6,216 bases of DNA from an uncultured Tabrizicola sp. Its GTDB lineage: Bacteria > Pseudomonadota > Alphaproteobacteria > Rhodobacterales > Rhodobacteraceae. Location: contig CALLZQ010000692.1 of the NCBI GenBank assembly GCA_937858255.1, positions 1 to 6,216 of the forward strand. Reading direction: 5' to 3'. Position numbers and translations under genes: made by a program. The notes under the pieces were generated by a model, which was not told the origin of the DNA, did no database searches, and worked only from the letters and a program-made list of their open reading frames with translations. Positions 1 through 5,691 of the stretch are shown here, in pieces. Position 1 is the stretch's first letter; the number at the start of each line of letters is the position of its first letter.

Positions 1-126
1 CTGCGCGCCTATTGCCCGCAGGCTTGCTATGCCGCCGGCCCCGGCCCGTTCCGCTATCTGCTCTACAAGGATGTCAACCGCCACGCCCGCCTGCGCGGCC
101 CTGGCGCCTTTGGGCCCAGCAGATGA
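1..126 (+). CDS. C-terminal end of (S)-ureidoglycine aminohydrolase (cupin), partial
   Basis: The first reading frame is open from base 1 to a TGA at 124-126, giving 41 C-terminal residues; the 5' part lies outside the window. The tail contains CPQACYAAGPGPFRYLLYKD followed by VNR. From memory, this resembles the C-terminus of cupin-type (S)-ureidoglycine aminohydrolases (AllE/UGHY, and the aminohydrolase half of bifunctional allantoicase fusions). These enzymes are Mn-dependent, cytoplasmic, and release ammonia from ureidoglycine to give ureidoglycolate. The next gene on the same strand is allA, which uses that product, so context and motif agree. Whether this is a stand-alone AllE or the end of a fusion cannot be told from 41 residues. 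The last residues (RGPGAFGPSR) look like a disordered tail. Confidence 0.72.
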   Translation: MRAYCPQACYAAGPGPFRYLLYKDVNRHARLRGPGAFGPSR

Positions 127-196
127 CGGCCATCTGTTTACAAAGATCCTCGGGGGAACCGGGGGGCAAAGCGCCACCGGCCCTTACGGCCCCGCG

Positions 197-673
197 ATGC
201 GCCTGATCATCCCCGCCCCGCTGACGGCCGCCAGCTTTGCTCCCTTTGGCGACATCCTCGACGCCACCGGCCCCTACCGGCTGATCAATGCCGGCCTCTG
301 TCAGCGCCATCACGACCGCGCCCGCCTCGATTTCGGACCAGAGGGGCGGGCCGGCATCTCGATCTTCAACGCCGTGCCCCGCAGCCTGCCCTACAGTTTC
401 GACCTGATCGAGCGCCACCCCGAGGGCAGTCAGGCCTTTATCCCGATGACCTCGGCGCCTTTCCTCATCATCGTCGCGGCCTCACCCGAGGCTGCCCCCC
501 TTGCCTTCCTCTCATCCCCCGGCCAGGGCATCAATCTGCATCGCGGCACCTGGCATGGGGTGCTGACGCCGCTGTCCGCCCCCGGGCTTTTCACCGTCAT
601 CGACCGGATCGGCGAGACGCCCAACCTTGAAGAGTTCCGCTATCCGACACCCTGGACCGTGATCGCCGCCTAA
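197..673 (+). CDS. allA: Ureidoglycolate lyase AllA
   Basis: This 158-residue protein matches the usual AllA length (E. coli AllA is 160 residues). AllA cleaves (S)-ureidoglycolate to glyoxylate and urea, the last step in using allantoin as a nitrogen source; it is a cytoplasmic dimer with a cupin-like fold. Landmarks shared with E. coli AllA as I remember it are an N-terminal SFAPFGDIL (cf. AFSAYGDVI), an INAGLCQRHHD segment, ERHPEGSQAFIPM (cf. ERHPLGTQAFIPM) near residue 73, GINLHRGTWHGVL near 112-124, and VIDRIGETPN near 134-143. The ATG at 197 is chosen because homology starts there with MRLIIPAPL. The frame stays open upstream to another ATG at 29, but that part only overlaps the preceding gene and reads as nonsense. 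No Shine-Dalgarno sequence precedes 197. The gene starts 70 bases after the ureidoglycine gene and probably shares its transcript. Confidence 0.93.
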   Translation: MRLIIPAPLTAASFAPFGDILDATGPYRLINAGLCQRHHDRARLDFGPEGRAGISIFNAVPRSLPYSFDLIERHPEGSQAFIPMTSAPFLIIVAASPEAAPLAFLSSPGQGINLHRGTWHGVLTPLSAPGLFTVIDRIGETPNLEEFRYPTPWTVIAA

Positions 674-811
674 GGCCGCCGAGGGCCGCAGCGGCAGTTT
701 GCCAGCAAGAGGTCAGCATTCCGGGTACACGGTCCCGGTTCTCGACATTGACAGGCGTGTGGCAACGACGCCCTCCCCCCGGGTTTAACCAGGGAGAGGG
801 GGCATTCAGCT
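674..811. other. Convergent intergenic region between allA and the RTX gene
   Basis: These 138 bases separate two 3' ends. I see no gene. Besides the stem-loop at 771-800 there is a perfect 5-bp inverted repeat, CCGGG at 721-725 and CCCGG at 734-738, which could help end the allA transcript, although no T run follows it. A GCCGC-rich stretch just after the allA stop (676-695) can also fold weakly. Confidence 0.5.
771..800 (-). terminator. GC-rich stem-loop after the RTX gene, probable terminator
   Basis: Read on the minus strand, CCCTCTCCC (800 down to 792) pairs with GGGGGAGGG (779 down to 771). This gives a 9-bp stem with one U-G wobble, and the loop can form a further GGU/ACC pair. On the plus strand the same position is a C-A mismatch, so the hairpin is complete only in the minus-strand RNA. 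It begins 12 bases past the RTX stop. There is no U tract after it, so it may be a weak or Rho-assisted terminator, or a 3'-end stabiliser. Confidence 0.45.
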
Positions 812-3800
812 TCAGAACAGGAAATCGTTCGCGTCGTATGCGAGCCCCGTTCCGACATCCGCAAATGCGACGTTCTGGAGCAGGATGGTATCTGCACCGA
901 CGAAGATCTGAGCAAGGCCGCCACTATTGGCCAAATGGTTCGTGACCAGATCGGTGAAATCGGTGATGGCCGACACTTGGCTCAGATCAATTTTCTCGGC
1001 GTTGGACGACGAGAAGAAGGTGATGACATCATTGCCAAAGTTGTCGTCAAAGACAAAGACATCGTCACCGTTGCCGCCGATCAGCGTATCATTGCCCTGA
1101 TTACCCTCGAGCGTGTCATTGCCATCGCCCCCGCCAAGATCATAATCGACCGTGGCATCGTTGCCGCGCACCGAGTCATTGCCATCGGCGCCGCGAAACA
1201 CCTCAAAGCCATAGACCGAAAGCCCGTTGGTCACAAAAGTGCGGCCGTTCTCGATCACCAGCGTATCGCGACCTGTGCCCCCATTCACATTGGCAATCAG
1301 GTCGAAGGAGTCGTTCGCAATGCGATCACCCCCTTCAAATCCCGGCAAGGTGCCGGATCCCGCCCCGCCGGTCAGCGTGTCATTGCCATTGCCACCCGAA
1401 AGGCTGTCATCGCCTTCATCACCTGCGAGATAGTCGTCACCATCCCCGCCGATCAGTGTGTCATTCTCGGTTCCGCCATAGAGCGAGTCATTGTGATTGC
1501 CACCTGAGAGGCTGTCTTCACCGGCACCACCAACCAGCGTATCGACACCGTCCGAACCGAGAAGCGTGTCATTGCCCGATCCGCCGTCGAGGCTGTCGTC
1601 ATCGATACCGCCAGAAAGGTAATCGGCCCCGTCAGCGCCACGCAGCACGTCATTGCCATTGTCGCCATAAAGCGAATCCGCGCCGGCATTGCCTTCGAGC
1701 GTGTCGTTTCCATCACCGCCGCCAAGATCATAATTGATTGTCGCGTCATTGCCGCGCACAGAGTCATTTCCGTCGGCGCCACGGAACTCTTCAAAGCCGT
1801 AGACCGACAAACCGTTGGTCACAAAGGTCCGGCCATTCTCGACCTGCAAACGATCCCGCCCGTTCAGATTGGCTGTCAGGTCAGCGGCATCGATGCGGAT
1901 CACATCGTCCCCGTCAAACCCTTGCAGCGAACCCGCCCCCGCACCGCCAATCAGGGTATCGTTGCCATTCCCCCCCGAGAGGTTGTCATCGCCGTCACTG
2001 CCGGACATATAGTCGTTGCCATTGCCGCCGATCAGGGTGTCATTGCCCAGCCCGCCATAAAGCGTATCGTCGTTCCCACCGCCCGAAAGGCTGTCTGCCC
2101 CGTCGCCGCCAGACAGCGTGTCGTCTCCATTGCCCCCCAACAGCGTATCGTCGTCGTTCCCGCCGATCAGATAATCTTTGCCCTCTCCCCCCGAGAGGCT
2201 GTCATTGCCATTGCCACCGACCAGCGAGTCATTGTCGTCATTGCCGATCAGCGTATCGGCGCCATCTTCACCGCGCAGCGTGTCATCCCCGGAACGCCCC
2301 ACCAGAGAGTCATTGCCACTATTCCCGTAGATTTGATTCGCGACCGTGCTGCCTGCCACAGAGACCGCCACAGAGTTCAGGGCATGGAAATTCTCGATGC
2401 TCTCAAAGGCAGCGCTGCCATTGGCGGTTCCTGCCTCCAGATCGAAAATGACAAAGCCCCCGGTATGTCTCAGCGTGTCATTGCCATCGCCGCCATAGAG
2501 GAAATCGAGACCCGGATCCAAATCGAACTCAAAGCTGTCGTGGCCGCCACCGCCATAGACTATGTCAAGGTCGCCGATTTCCCGGAAGTAGTCGCCAAAA
2601 TTTGTCCCGTCGATGATATCAAAATTCGAGATGAACAACGTTGCACCGCTACCGCCGACAACATTGCCGTTATAATCCGTCATGCTGAAACCATTGTCCG
2701 CGCCGGACAGGTCCAGACGATCGTTACCGCCGCTGCCACCACTCAGAGTAGAGGCGGAATCTTCCAGCCGATCAACGATCAGATCATCACCAAAGCCGCC
2801 CGTAACGGTATCGGCACCGATGCCCGCATCCAATGTATCGTTGCCGTCACCACCATCGAGATTGTTGGTGTGAGAGTTCCCGATAGATGTGACAGTAAAA
2901 CTCTCATTTTCCCCGGAACCGATGAAATCGGCGCCGCCACCGACGACAAAGCGTTCGACGCCGATAATGGCATCTTGGATCACGCCTCCGGGGATGGACC
3001 GCCGCCCCCCGCCAGGCACGTCAAAGAGAACAGTGTCAATCCAGGGCAAAGTCTCCGAGTTGTAGGTGTCGATGCCAAGGCCACCATCGTAGGTATCGTT
3101 ATTCGCACTGGAAAAAACGAGGAAGGTATCGTCTCCCTCCCGGCCCTCAAGACGGTTTGCAGCGGCGTTGCCGAGAATCGTGTCCGAGTAACCGGAACCG
3201 ATGACGTTTTCAAACAGCGACAAACTATCTGTGCTGCTCACAACGCCCAGGCTGCTGAACCGCGCAACGCCAGCATCGATGTCGATAAACCAACCGCTGA
3301 AGAGCCCTCCGGTGTTGATTGAATAGGAATAATCGACAGTATCGACACCATCGCCACCACTCATGGTGTCATTGCCGTCTCCACCTTGAATGGTGTCATC
3401 TTGCGTGCCGCCGTCGATGCTGTCGTCTCCGGCACCACCAAAGAGCTGATCCGACCCGCCTTCGCCCCAAATCGTATCCGCGCCGAAACCACCATAAGCC
3501 GTATCGTTGCCTGCCCCGGCCTCGATACGGTCGTTGCCACCCTGTCCATCAATGAGGTCTCTGCCGCTTTGCCCCAGCAGTGTGTCGGCGCCGCCATCTC
3601 CGTTGATGGTCGAATTGTCCGGCCCACCCGTCACAACATCGGCATTGAAAAAATTGATCGGGACCGATGCATAGTCGGGGCTGTGGATGTCGGGGGGATC
3701 GGGGGGACCCCAGATCGTATAGAAGATCTCTCCCCCGCCGCTGTTCTGGTCTGCCGCGAACAAGATGCGGCCGTCTCCGGTCACGCCAAGCGCCGGCGAT

Positions 3801-3940
3801 GTGCCGTCGACCGTGCCGCCAATGATGAACTGGCTGCCGTCGAATGATCCATCCGCGAAGAAGGCCTGTGCCTCCATCCGCGAGTCGGTGTCATCATCCC
3901 ATGCGATGACGAACCCGCCATCCGGCAGCGCCACGATCAC
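812..3940 (-). CDS. RTX-repeat and secretion-signal part of the interrupted RTX protein
   Basis: This open stretch of 1,042 codons follows the internal TGA. The coding signal begins right after that stop (34 further residues, 4042-3941), so the GTG at 3940 is only the first possible start codon and has no good ribosome site. Residues 1-80 hold two more propeller-like repeats (GGFVIAWDDD, GRILFAADQ). RTX nonapeptides of the form GGxGxDxxx fall at about 112-200, 361-386, 537-676, 719-868 and 917-962, roughly 55 by hand count. Between them are beta-type spacers with few repeats. Residues 654-751 and 847-947 are two copies of one module. The last 80 residues (FGNDVITFFSSSNAEKIDLS onward, ending ANDFLF) match the C-terminal targeting region of type I secretion substrates, with an acidic residue followed by hydrophobic ones at the very end. 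No ABC exporter or membrane fusion gene is in the window. Confidence 0.8.
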   Translation of the reverse strand: MIVALPDGGFVIAWDDDTDSRMEAQAFFADGSFDGSQFIIGGTVDGTSPALGVTGDGRILFAADQNSGGGEIFYTIWGPPDPPDIHSPDYASVPINFFNADVVTGGPDNSTINGDGGADTLLGQSGRDLIDGQGGNDRIEAGAGNDTAYGGFGADTIWGEGGSDQLFGGAGDDSIDGGTQDDTIQGGDGNDTMSGGDGVDTVDYSYSINTGGLFSGWFIDIDAGVARFSSLGVVSSTDSLSLFENVIGSGYSDTILGNAAANRLEGREGDDTFLVFSSANNDTYDGGLGIDTYNSETLPWIDTVLFDVPGGGRRSIPGGVIQDAIIGVERFVVGGGADFIGSGENESFTVTSIGNSHTNNLDGGDGNDTLDAGIGADTVTGGFGDDLIVDRLEDSASTLSGGSGGNDRLDLSGADNGFSMTDYNGNVVGGSGATLFISNFDIIDGTNFGDYFREIGDLDIVYGGGGHDSFEFDLDPGLDFLYGGDGNDTLRHTGGFVIFDLEAGTANGSAAFESIENFHALNSVAVSVAGSTVANQIYGNSGNDSLVGRSGDDTLRGEDGADTLIGNDDNDSLVGGNGNDSLSGGEGKDYLIGGNDDDTLLGGNGDDTLSGGDGADSLSGGGNDDTLYGGLGNDTLIGGNGNDYMSGSDGDDNLSGGNGNDTLIGGAGAGSLQGFDGDDVIRIDAADLTANLNGRDRLQVENGRTFVTNGLSVYGFEEFRGADGNDSVRGNDATINYDLGGGDGNDTLEGNAGADSLYGDNGNDVLRGADGADYLSGGIDDDSLDGGSGNDTLLGSDGVDTLVGGAGEDSLSGGNHNDSLYGGTENDTLIGGDGDDYLAGDEGDDSLSGGNGNDTLTGGAGSGTLPGFEGGDRIANDSFDLIANVNGGTGRDTLVIENGRTFVTNGLSVYGFEVFRGADGNDSVRGNDATVDYDLGGGDGNDTLEGNQGNDTLIGGNGDDVFVFDDNFGNDVITFFSSSNAEKIDLSQVSAITDFTDLVTNHLANSGGLAQIFVGADTILLQNVAFADVGTGLAYDANDFLF
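1100..1402 (-). repeat. Duplicated ~101-residue module, copy B
   Basis: This is the second copy of the module at 1688-1981, starting 193 codons further along the protein. It is three residues longer because of an insertion around VNGGTGRD. The conserved core is NGRTFVTNGLSVYGFEVF, then RGADGNDSVRGNDAT and YDLGGGDGNDTLEGN. Confidence 0.85.
1688..1981 (-). repeat. Duplicated ~98-residue module, copy A
   Basis: This copy encodes LSGGNGNDTLIGGAGAGSL through ENGRTFVTNGLSVYGFEEF to GNDTLEGN. It pairs with copy B at 1100-1402. The final 50 residues of the two copies (from NGRTFVTNG) agree at 47 of 50 positions, while the DNA there differs at about 26 of 153 bases by hand alignment. Confidence 0.85.
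3341..3607 (-). repeat. 27-bp periodic RTX nonapeptide block (N-terminal set)
   Basis: About ten consecutive nonapeptides occur here, from NGDGGADTL through GGAGDDSI and QGGDGNDTM to SGGDGVDTV. A further short block of three (DGGDGNDTL, DAGIGADTV, TGGFGDDLI) lies near 2860-2783. Confidence 0.85.
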
Positions 3941-4042
3941 CGCTTCATTCTGGTTGTCGGCACCCGTCGCAACCTCGATGATCGGACCCAGCGCTACGGC
4001 AGAATTGTTGAAACGTTGCGCGCGGACGTCGCCATTCTCATT

Positions 4043-4853
4043 TCAGACAACGACGAAATTACCATTCAAGAGTGAAGCCACCCGCGGGTTGGCACCCACC
4101 CCCGCCGTGTTGGGCAATGACGTCAAAGTGCTGTGCGCAAGGACACCGTTTGTGCCCGTGACATGAACCTCAAGCGAGACCACGCCGAAATCCAGTTCCT
4201 CTGTGACCACAACGACTTCACCGGTCGTCAACATCGCCGAGTCGTGGTCCCGGTCCTCATCCGTCGAATTCTGCGCCGCGTTGAAGGGGCTGCCGGCAGC
4301 AACCGTCATGTTCTCGAGGATATAGGAGCCCATGACGTCAATGTTGCCGGCGCCGTCCGAGACCTCCCAAGTCACATAGAGGCGATGCCCCTCAGACCCC
4401 GGCGCGCCGACGAAATTGTTGTTGATCGCGATCTGCGGATTCCTCAGATCGCTGCCAGTATTCTCATCCGCGATGATCATCGAACTGACCGACTGGCCCG
4501 AAGCGTTAAAGCGCTCCAGCATGACCGTCGTGTGCGTTCCATTCGTATCATCGTCCATATAGACCATGTAGAACCCGCCATCAGCCGACGCCGCGATTTC
4601 AAAATCGCGCTCGTTATCGGCATTGCGGGCGGAGTTGATCTGGAAATGATCGACGACGACATTTCCCTCAGCATCATAGATTCTGCCGATGATGTCGGCG
4701 TTCGATCCGCCCCCGATGGTTCCTGTTGCCGAGGCCTCATAGGCGACAAGGATGTTACCATTCGACAGGCCGATGATCTGCGGATTGAGTACCCGTCGCC
4801 CCCGCGCCTGTGTTGACCTGAGTTGCAGAAAGCCATGAAACTGGAGTAGCCAA
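4043..4853 (-). pseudogene. N-terminal propeller-like part of the interrupted RTX protein
   Basis: This part carries repeats of about 45-60 residues built around a hydrophobic strand after a glycine: GNILVAYE, GGFYMVYMD, RLYVTWEV, GEVVVVTEE and GNFVVV followed by the stop. Such strands are common in the N-terminal halves of alphaproteobacterial RTX proteins. The aromatic position that ends each strand (Y, Y, W, T, then W in the next repeat, GGFVIAW) is where the TGA sits, which points to a lost TGG Trp codon. The frame is open further upstream to an ATG at 4996, but those residues (e.g. FFLGKGCFCRPGKSIF) overlap the ribosome site and promoter-proximal leader and do not look like protein. Confidence 0.65.
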
Positions 4854-4860
4854 GGGAAAT

Positions 4861-4866
4861 CCTCCT
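4861..4866 (-). promoter_or_regulatory. Strong ribosome binding site that fixes a TTG start for the RTX gene
   Basis: On the minus strand a perfect AGGAGG is followed after seven bases (ATTTCCC) by TTG at 4853-4851. The peptide it starts, MATPVSWLSATQVNTG, resembles the usual N-terminus of RTX proteins. This site decides the start even though the frame it opens is not that of the gene body. Confidence 0.75.
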
Positions 4867-4900
4867 GAAAAATTGATTTCCCGGGCCGGCAAAAACAGCC

Positions 4901-4914
4901 TTTTCCTAGGAAAA
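4901..4914. promoter_or_regulatory. Perfect 14-bp palindrome in the RTX leader
   Basis: TTTTCCTAGGAAAA is identical on both strands and lies about 48 bases upstream of the TTG start. Perfect dyads of this size in a leader are often binding sites for dimeric regulators. No loop is present, so an RNA hairpin is less likely. The regulator is unknown. Confidence 0.45.
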
Positions 4915-4944
4915 ATCCAATATTATCACCGTTCAATGCGCCCA

Positions 4945-4958
4945 TGGCCGCTTGGCCA
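4945..4958. repeat. Small inverted repeat TGGCC-N4-GGCCA
   Basis: Arms at 4945-4949 and 4954-4958 enclose GCTT. In minus-strand RNA the stem extends by one G-U pair. It lies between the predicted transcription start and the TTG and may be a leader hairpin or an operator half of the region. Confidence 0.3.
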
Positions 4959-4998
4959 CCGGGAGGAGTCGACAAAAGTGATCCGACTCTCACCAAAA

Positions 4999-5027
4999 AT
5001 TAGCCGCGCTTGCAGCTCACTTGTCAA
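4999..5027 (-). promoter_or_regulatory. Sigma70-type promoter for the RTX gene
   Basis: Read on the minus strand there is a consensus -35 TTGACA (5027-5022), a 17-bp spacer, and a -10 GCTAAT (5004-4999; four of six bases of TATAAT, with TAAT intact). Transcription would start near 4992, giving a leader of about 140 bases that contains the palindrome and the small inverted repeat. Confidence 0.55.
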
Positions 5028-5240
5028 CCTTTTCTGCCCGAGCATCACAGGCGGCAACTCCCCAGACCTGACACGCAGACAAGATTTTCAGGCATCTGGC
5101 GGCTGAACAGCAGGGCGAACAGGCGCCACGGCCTCCGCCAGAGACGAAGTGGTTTCTCGCCGTGACATGCCAATAGGCAAATTTCTGTCCTGGTCCGGAA
5201 TGACCGTGACGAACGGGGAACCACCCTCAAGAAAACACAA

Positions 5241-5265
5241 TAAAAATAATATGCTAAATGATATT
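5241..5265 (-). terminator. AT-rich tail after tRNA-Ser, possible terminator
   Basis: On the minus strand, the tRNA 3' end is followed by AATAT (5265-5261), an 8-base loop, ATATT (5252-5248) and then ATTTTTA. The 5-bp AT stem is weak, but a U run follows it and the setting just after a tRNA fits termination. Confidence 0.3.
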
Positions 5266-5354
5266 GGCGGAAGCGGTGGGATTCGAACCCACGGTGCGGT
5301 CTCCCGCACGCTGGTTTTCAAGACCAGAGCCTTAAACCACTCGGCCACACTTCC
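5265..5354 (-). tRNA. tRNA-Ser (anticodon UGA)
   Basis: This is a complete 90-base class II tRNA. The acceptor stem GGAAGTG pairs with CGCTTCC with one U-G, followed by discriminator G and an encoded CCA. The D arm starts GCCGAGTGG. The anticodon stem CTGGT/ACCAG encloses loop CTTGAAA, placing anticodon TGA at 5320-5318, which reads UCA serine codons. The long variable arm (GTGCGG-GAGA-CCGCAC) is diagnostic for serine or leucine tRNAs, and the T arm is GTGGG-TTCGAAT-CCCAC. Only the amino acid assignment relies on the anticodon. No clear promoter was found upstream. Confidence 0.97.
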
Positions 5355-5534
5355 GCAGCGGGCCGGATCATGATGGCCCTGCGCGGTCTAATCACAAGTT
5401 TTCCCGCAGGTCCAGACGGGCAATGCGCGCGGCAATGAAACTTTGCAGGCGACGCGAACTTGCAAGACAGGGCCGCCCCCGTGGCAACCGGGTAAAGATT
5501 GCGTGCATGGCGCCGCCGATACCGTGCTGCGGAC

Positions 5535-5563
5535 TTTCCACCTTGGCCCGTCATCGCTATGAT
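5535..5563 (+). promoter_or_regulatory. Candidate promoter for the lipoprotein gene
   Basis: A -35 TTTCCA (5535-5540, four of six consensus bases) is followed after exactly 17 bp by a -10 TATGAT (5558-5563, five of six). The predicted start near 5570 leaves a leader of about 120 bases. Confidence 0.4.
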
Positions 5564-5656
5564 GCCGGCCAAATCAGCCCGAGGCCAGGGTTTCGGCCCC
5601 GGGAAGGCGGCGCTCTGGCAGATGGGGGCGGTTCGCCGGTTTGGAAGAGGCACAAG

Positions 5657-5674
5657 GGCGGGAAAGAACCCGCC
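5657..5674 (+). promoter_or_regulatory. Perfect 6-bp hairpin in the lipoprotein leader
   Basis: GGCGGG (5657-5662), loop AAAGAA, CCCGCC (5669-5674). It ends 17 bases before the ATG and just upstream of the GAGG ribosome site, so it could protect the 5' end or affect ribosome access. No U run follows, so it is not called a terminator. Confidence 0.35.
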
Positions 5675-5691
5675 GGTATCGAGGGCTTGGA

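Larger units (their letters stand above)
1055..2332 (-). repeat. 27-bp periodic RTX nonapeptide blocks (C-terminal set)
   Basis: On the plus strand this stretch shows phrases such as gtcattgccattgcc recurring at about 27-bp spacing. They are the complement of codons for GGNGNDTLxGG-type nonapeptides. Blocks lie at roughly 2332-1913, 1786-1337 and 1192-1055, separated by the two copies of the duplicated non-RTX spacer. The repeats would form calcium-loaded parallel beta-rolls. Such arrays are prone to recombination and to assembly error. Confidence 0.85.
812..4853 (-). pseudogene. RTX calcium-binding protein, type I secretion substrate, interrupted by an in-frame TGA and a 5' frameshift
   Basis: A single gene of about 1,345 codons is read here, although two lesions split it. 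The likely start is TTG at 4853-4851, seven bases after a perfect AGGAGG (4866-4861). Its peptide MATPVSWLSATQVNTG is typical of RTX proteins, but that frame closes at a TAA (4757-4755) after 32 residues. The body lies in the next frame and begins to look like protein at NPQIIGLSNGN (from about 4787). It then runs to a TGA at 4045-4043, after which the same frame continues without break to a TGA at 814-812. The product would have propeller-like repeats, RTX nonapeptide blocks that bind calcium after export, and a C-terminal secretion signal. Function is unknown; adhesins, bacteriocin-like factors, surface-layer proteins and enzymes share this architecture, and no catalytic motif was seen. A true frame is possible if either lesion is a sequence error. 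Confidence 0.75.
4867..5264. other. Intergenic region between RTX gene and tRNA-Ser
   Basis: About 400 bases hold no convincing gene. The left half carries the RTX promoter and leader elements. The right half (about 5030-5220) shows nothing I recognise. The last 37 bases before the tRNA are strikingly AT-rich. Open frames here on either strand lack ribosome sites and familiar peptides. Confidence 0.6.
5355..5691. other. Divergent intergenic region between tRNA-Ser and lipoprotein gene
   Basis: These 337 bases should hold leftward promoter signals for the tRNA and rightward ones for the lipoprotein. A rightward candidate promoter (5535-5563) and a leader hairpin (5657-5674) are listed separately. 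A 90-codon frame at 5423-5695 overlaps the lipoprotein start, is arginine- and proline-rich, and resembles no family I know, so it is not called. Confidence 0.55.

Noticed and set aside
29..196. Longer N-terminus for AllA from the ATG at 29
   Set aside because: The extension overlaps the upstream gene in another frame, has no AllA similarity, and would make the protein 56 residues longer than the family.
1055..2332. Regular 27-bp repeats as a CRISPR-like or minisatellite array
   Set aside because: The repeats are in frame, degenerate, without unique spacers, and encode textbook GGxGxDxxx nonapeptides.
1922..3322. A 466-codon plus-strand open frame, and shorter ones at 935-1507 and 1738-2451, opposite the RTX gene
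   Set aside because: They mirror the 27-bp periodicity of the RTX codons, give low-complexity Ile/Val/Ala- or Arg/His/Cys-rich peptides, and lack ribosome sites. They are antisense shadows.
4043..4045. UGA as a selenocysteine codon
   Set aside because: The site is a structural aromatic position of a repeat, not a redox motif, and I see no convincing selenocysteine-type hairpin right after it.
4873..5106. Plus-strand 77-codon frame upstream of the RTX gene
   Set aside because: It lies over the RTX promoter and leader, has no ribosome site and no recognisable features.
5318..5320. The tRNA with TGA in its anticodon as a suppressor of the RTX UGA stop
   Set aside because: Anticodon UGA pairs with UCA codons, not UGA; it is an ordinary serine tRNA.
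5088..5348. Minus-strand frame MAEWFKALVLKTSV... and the plus-strand frame with GGIRTHGAVSRTLVFK
   Set aside because: Both are translations of the tRNA-Ser itself, a well-known source of false hypothetical proteins.
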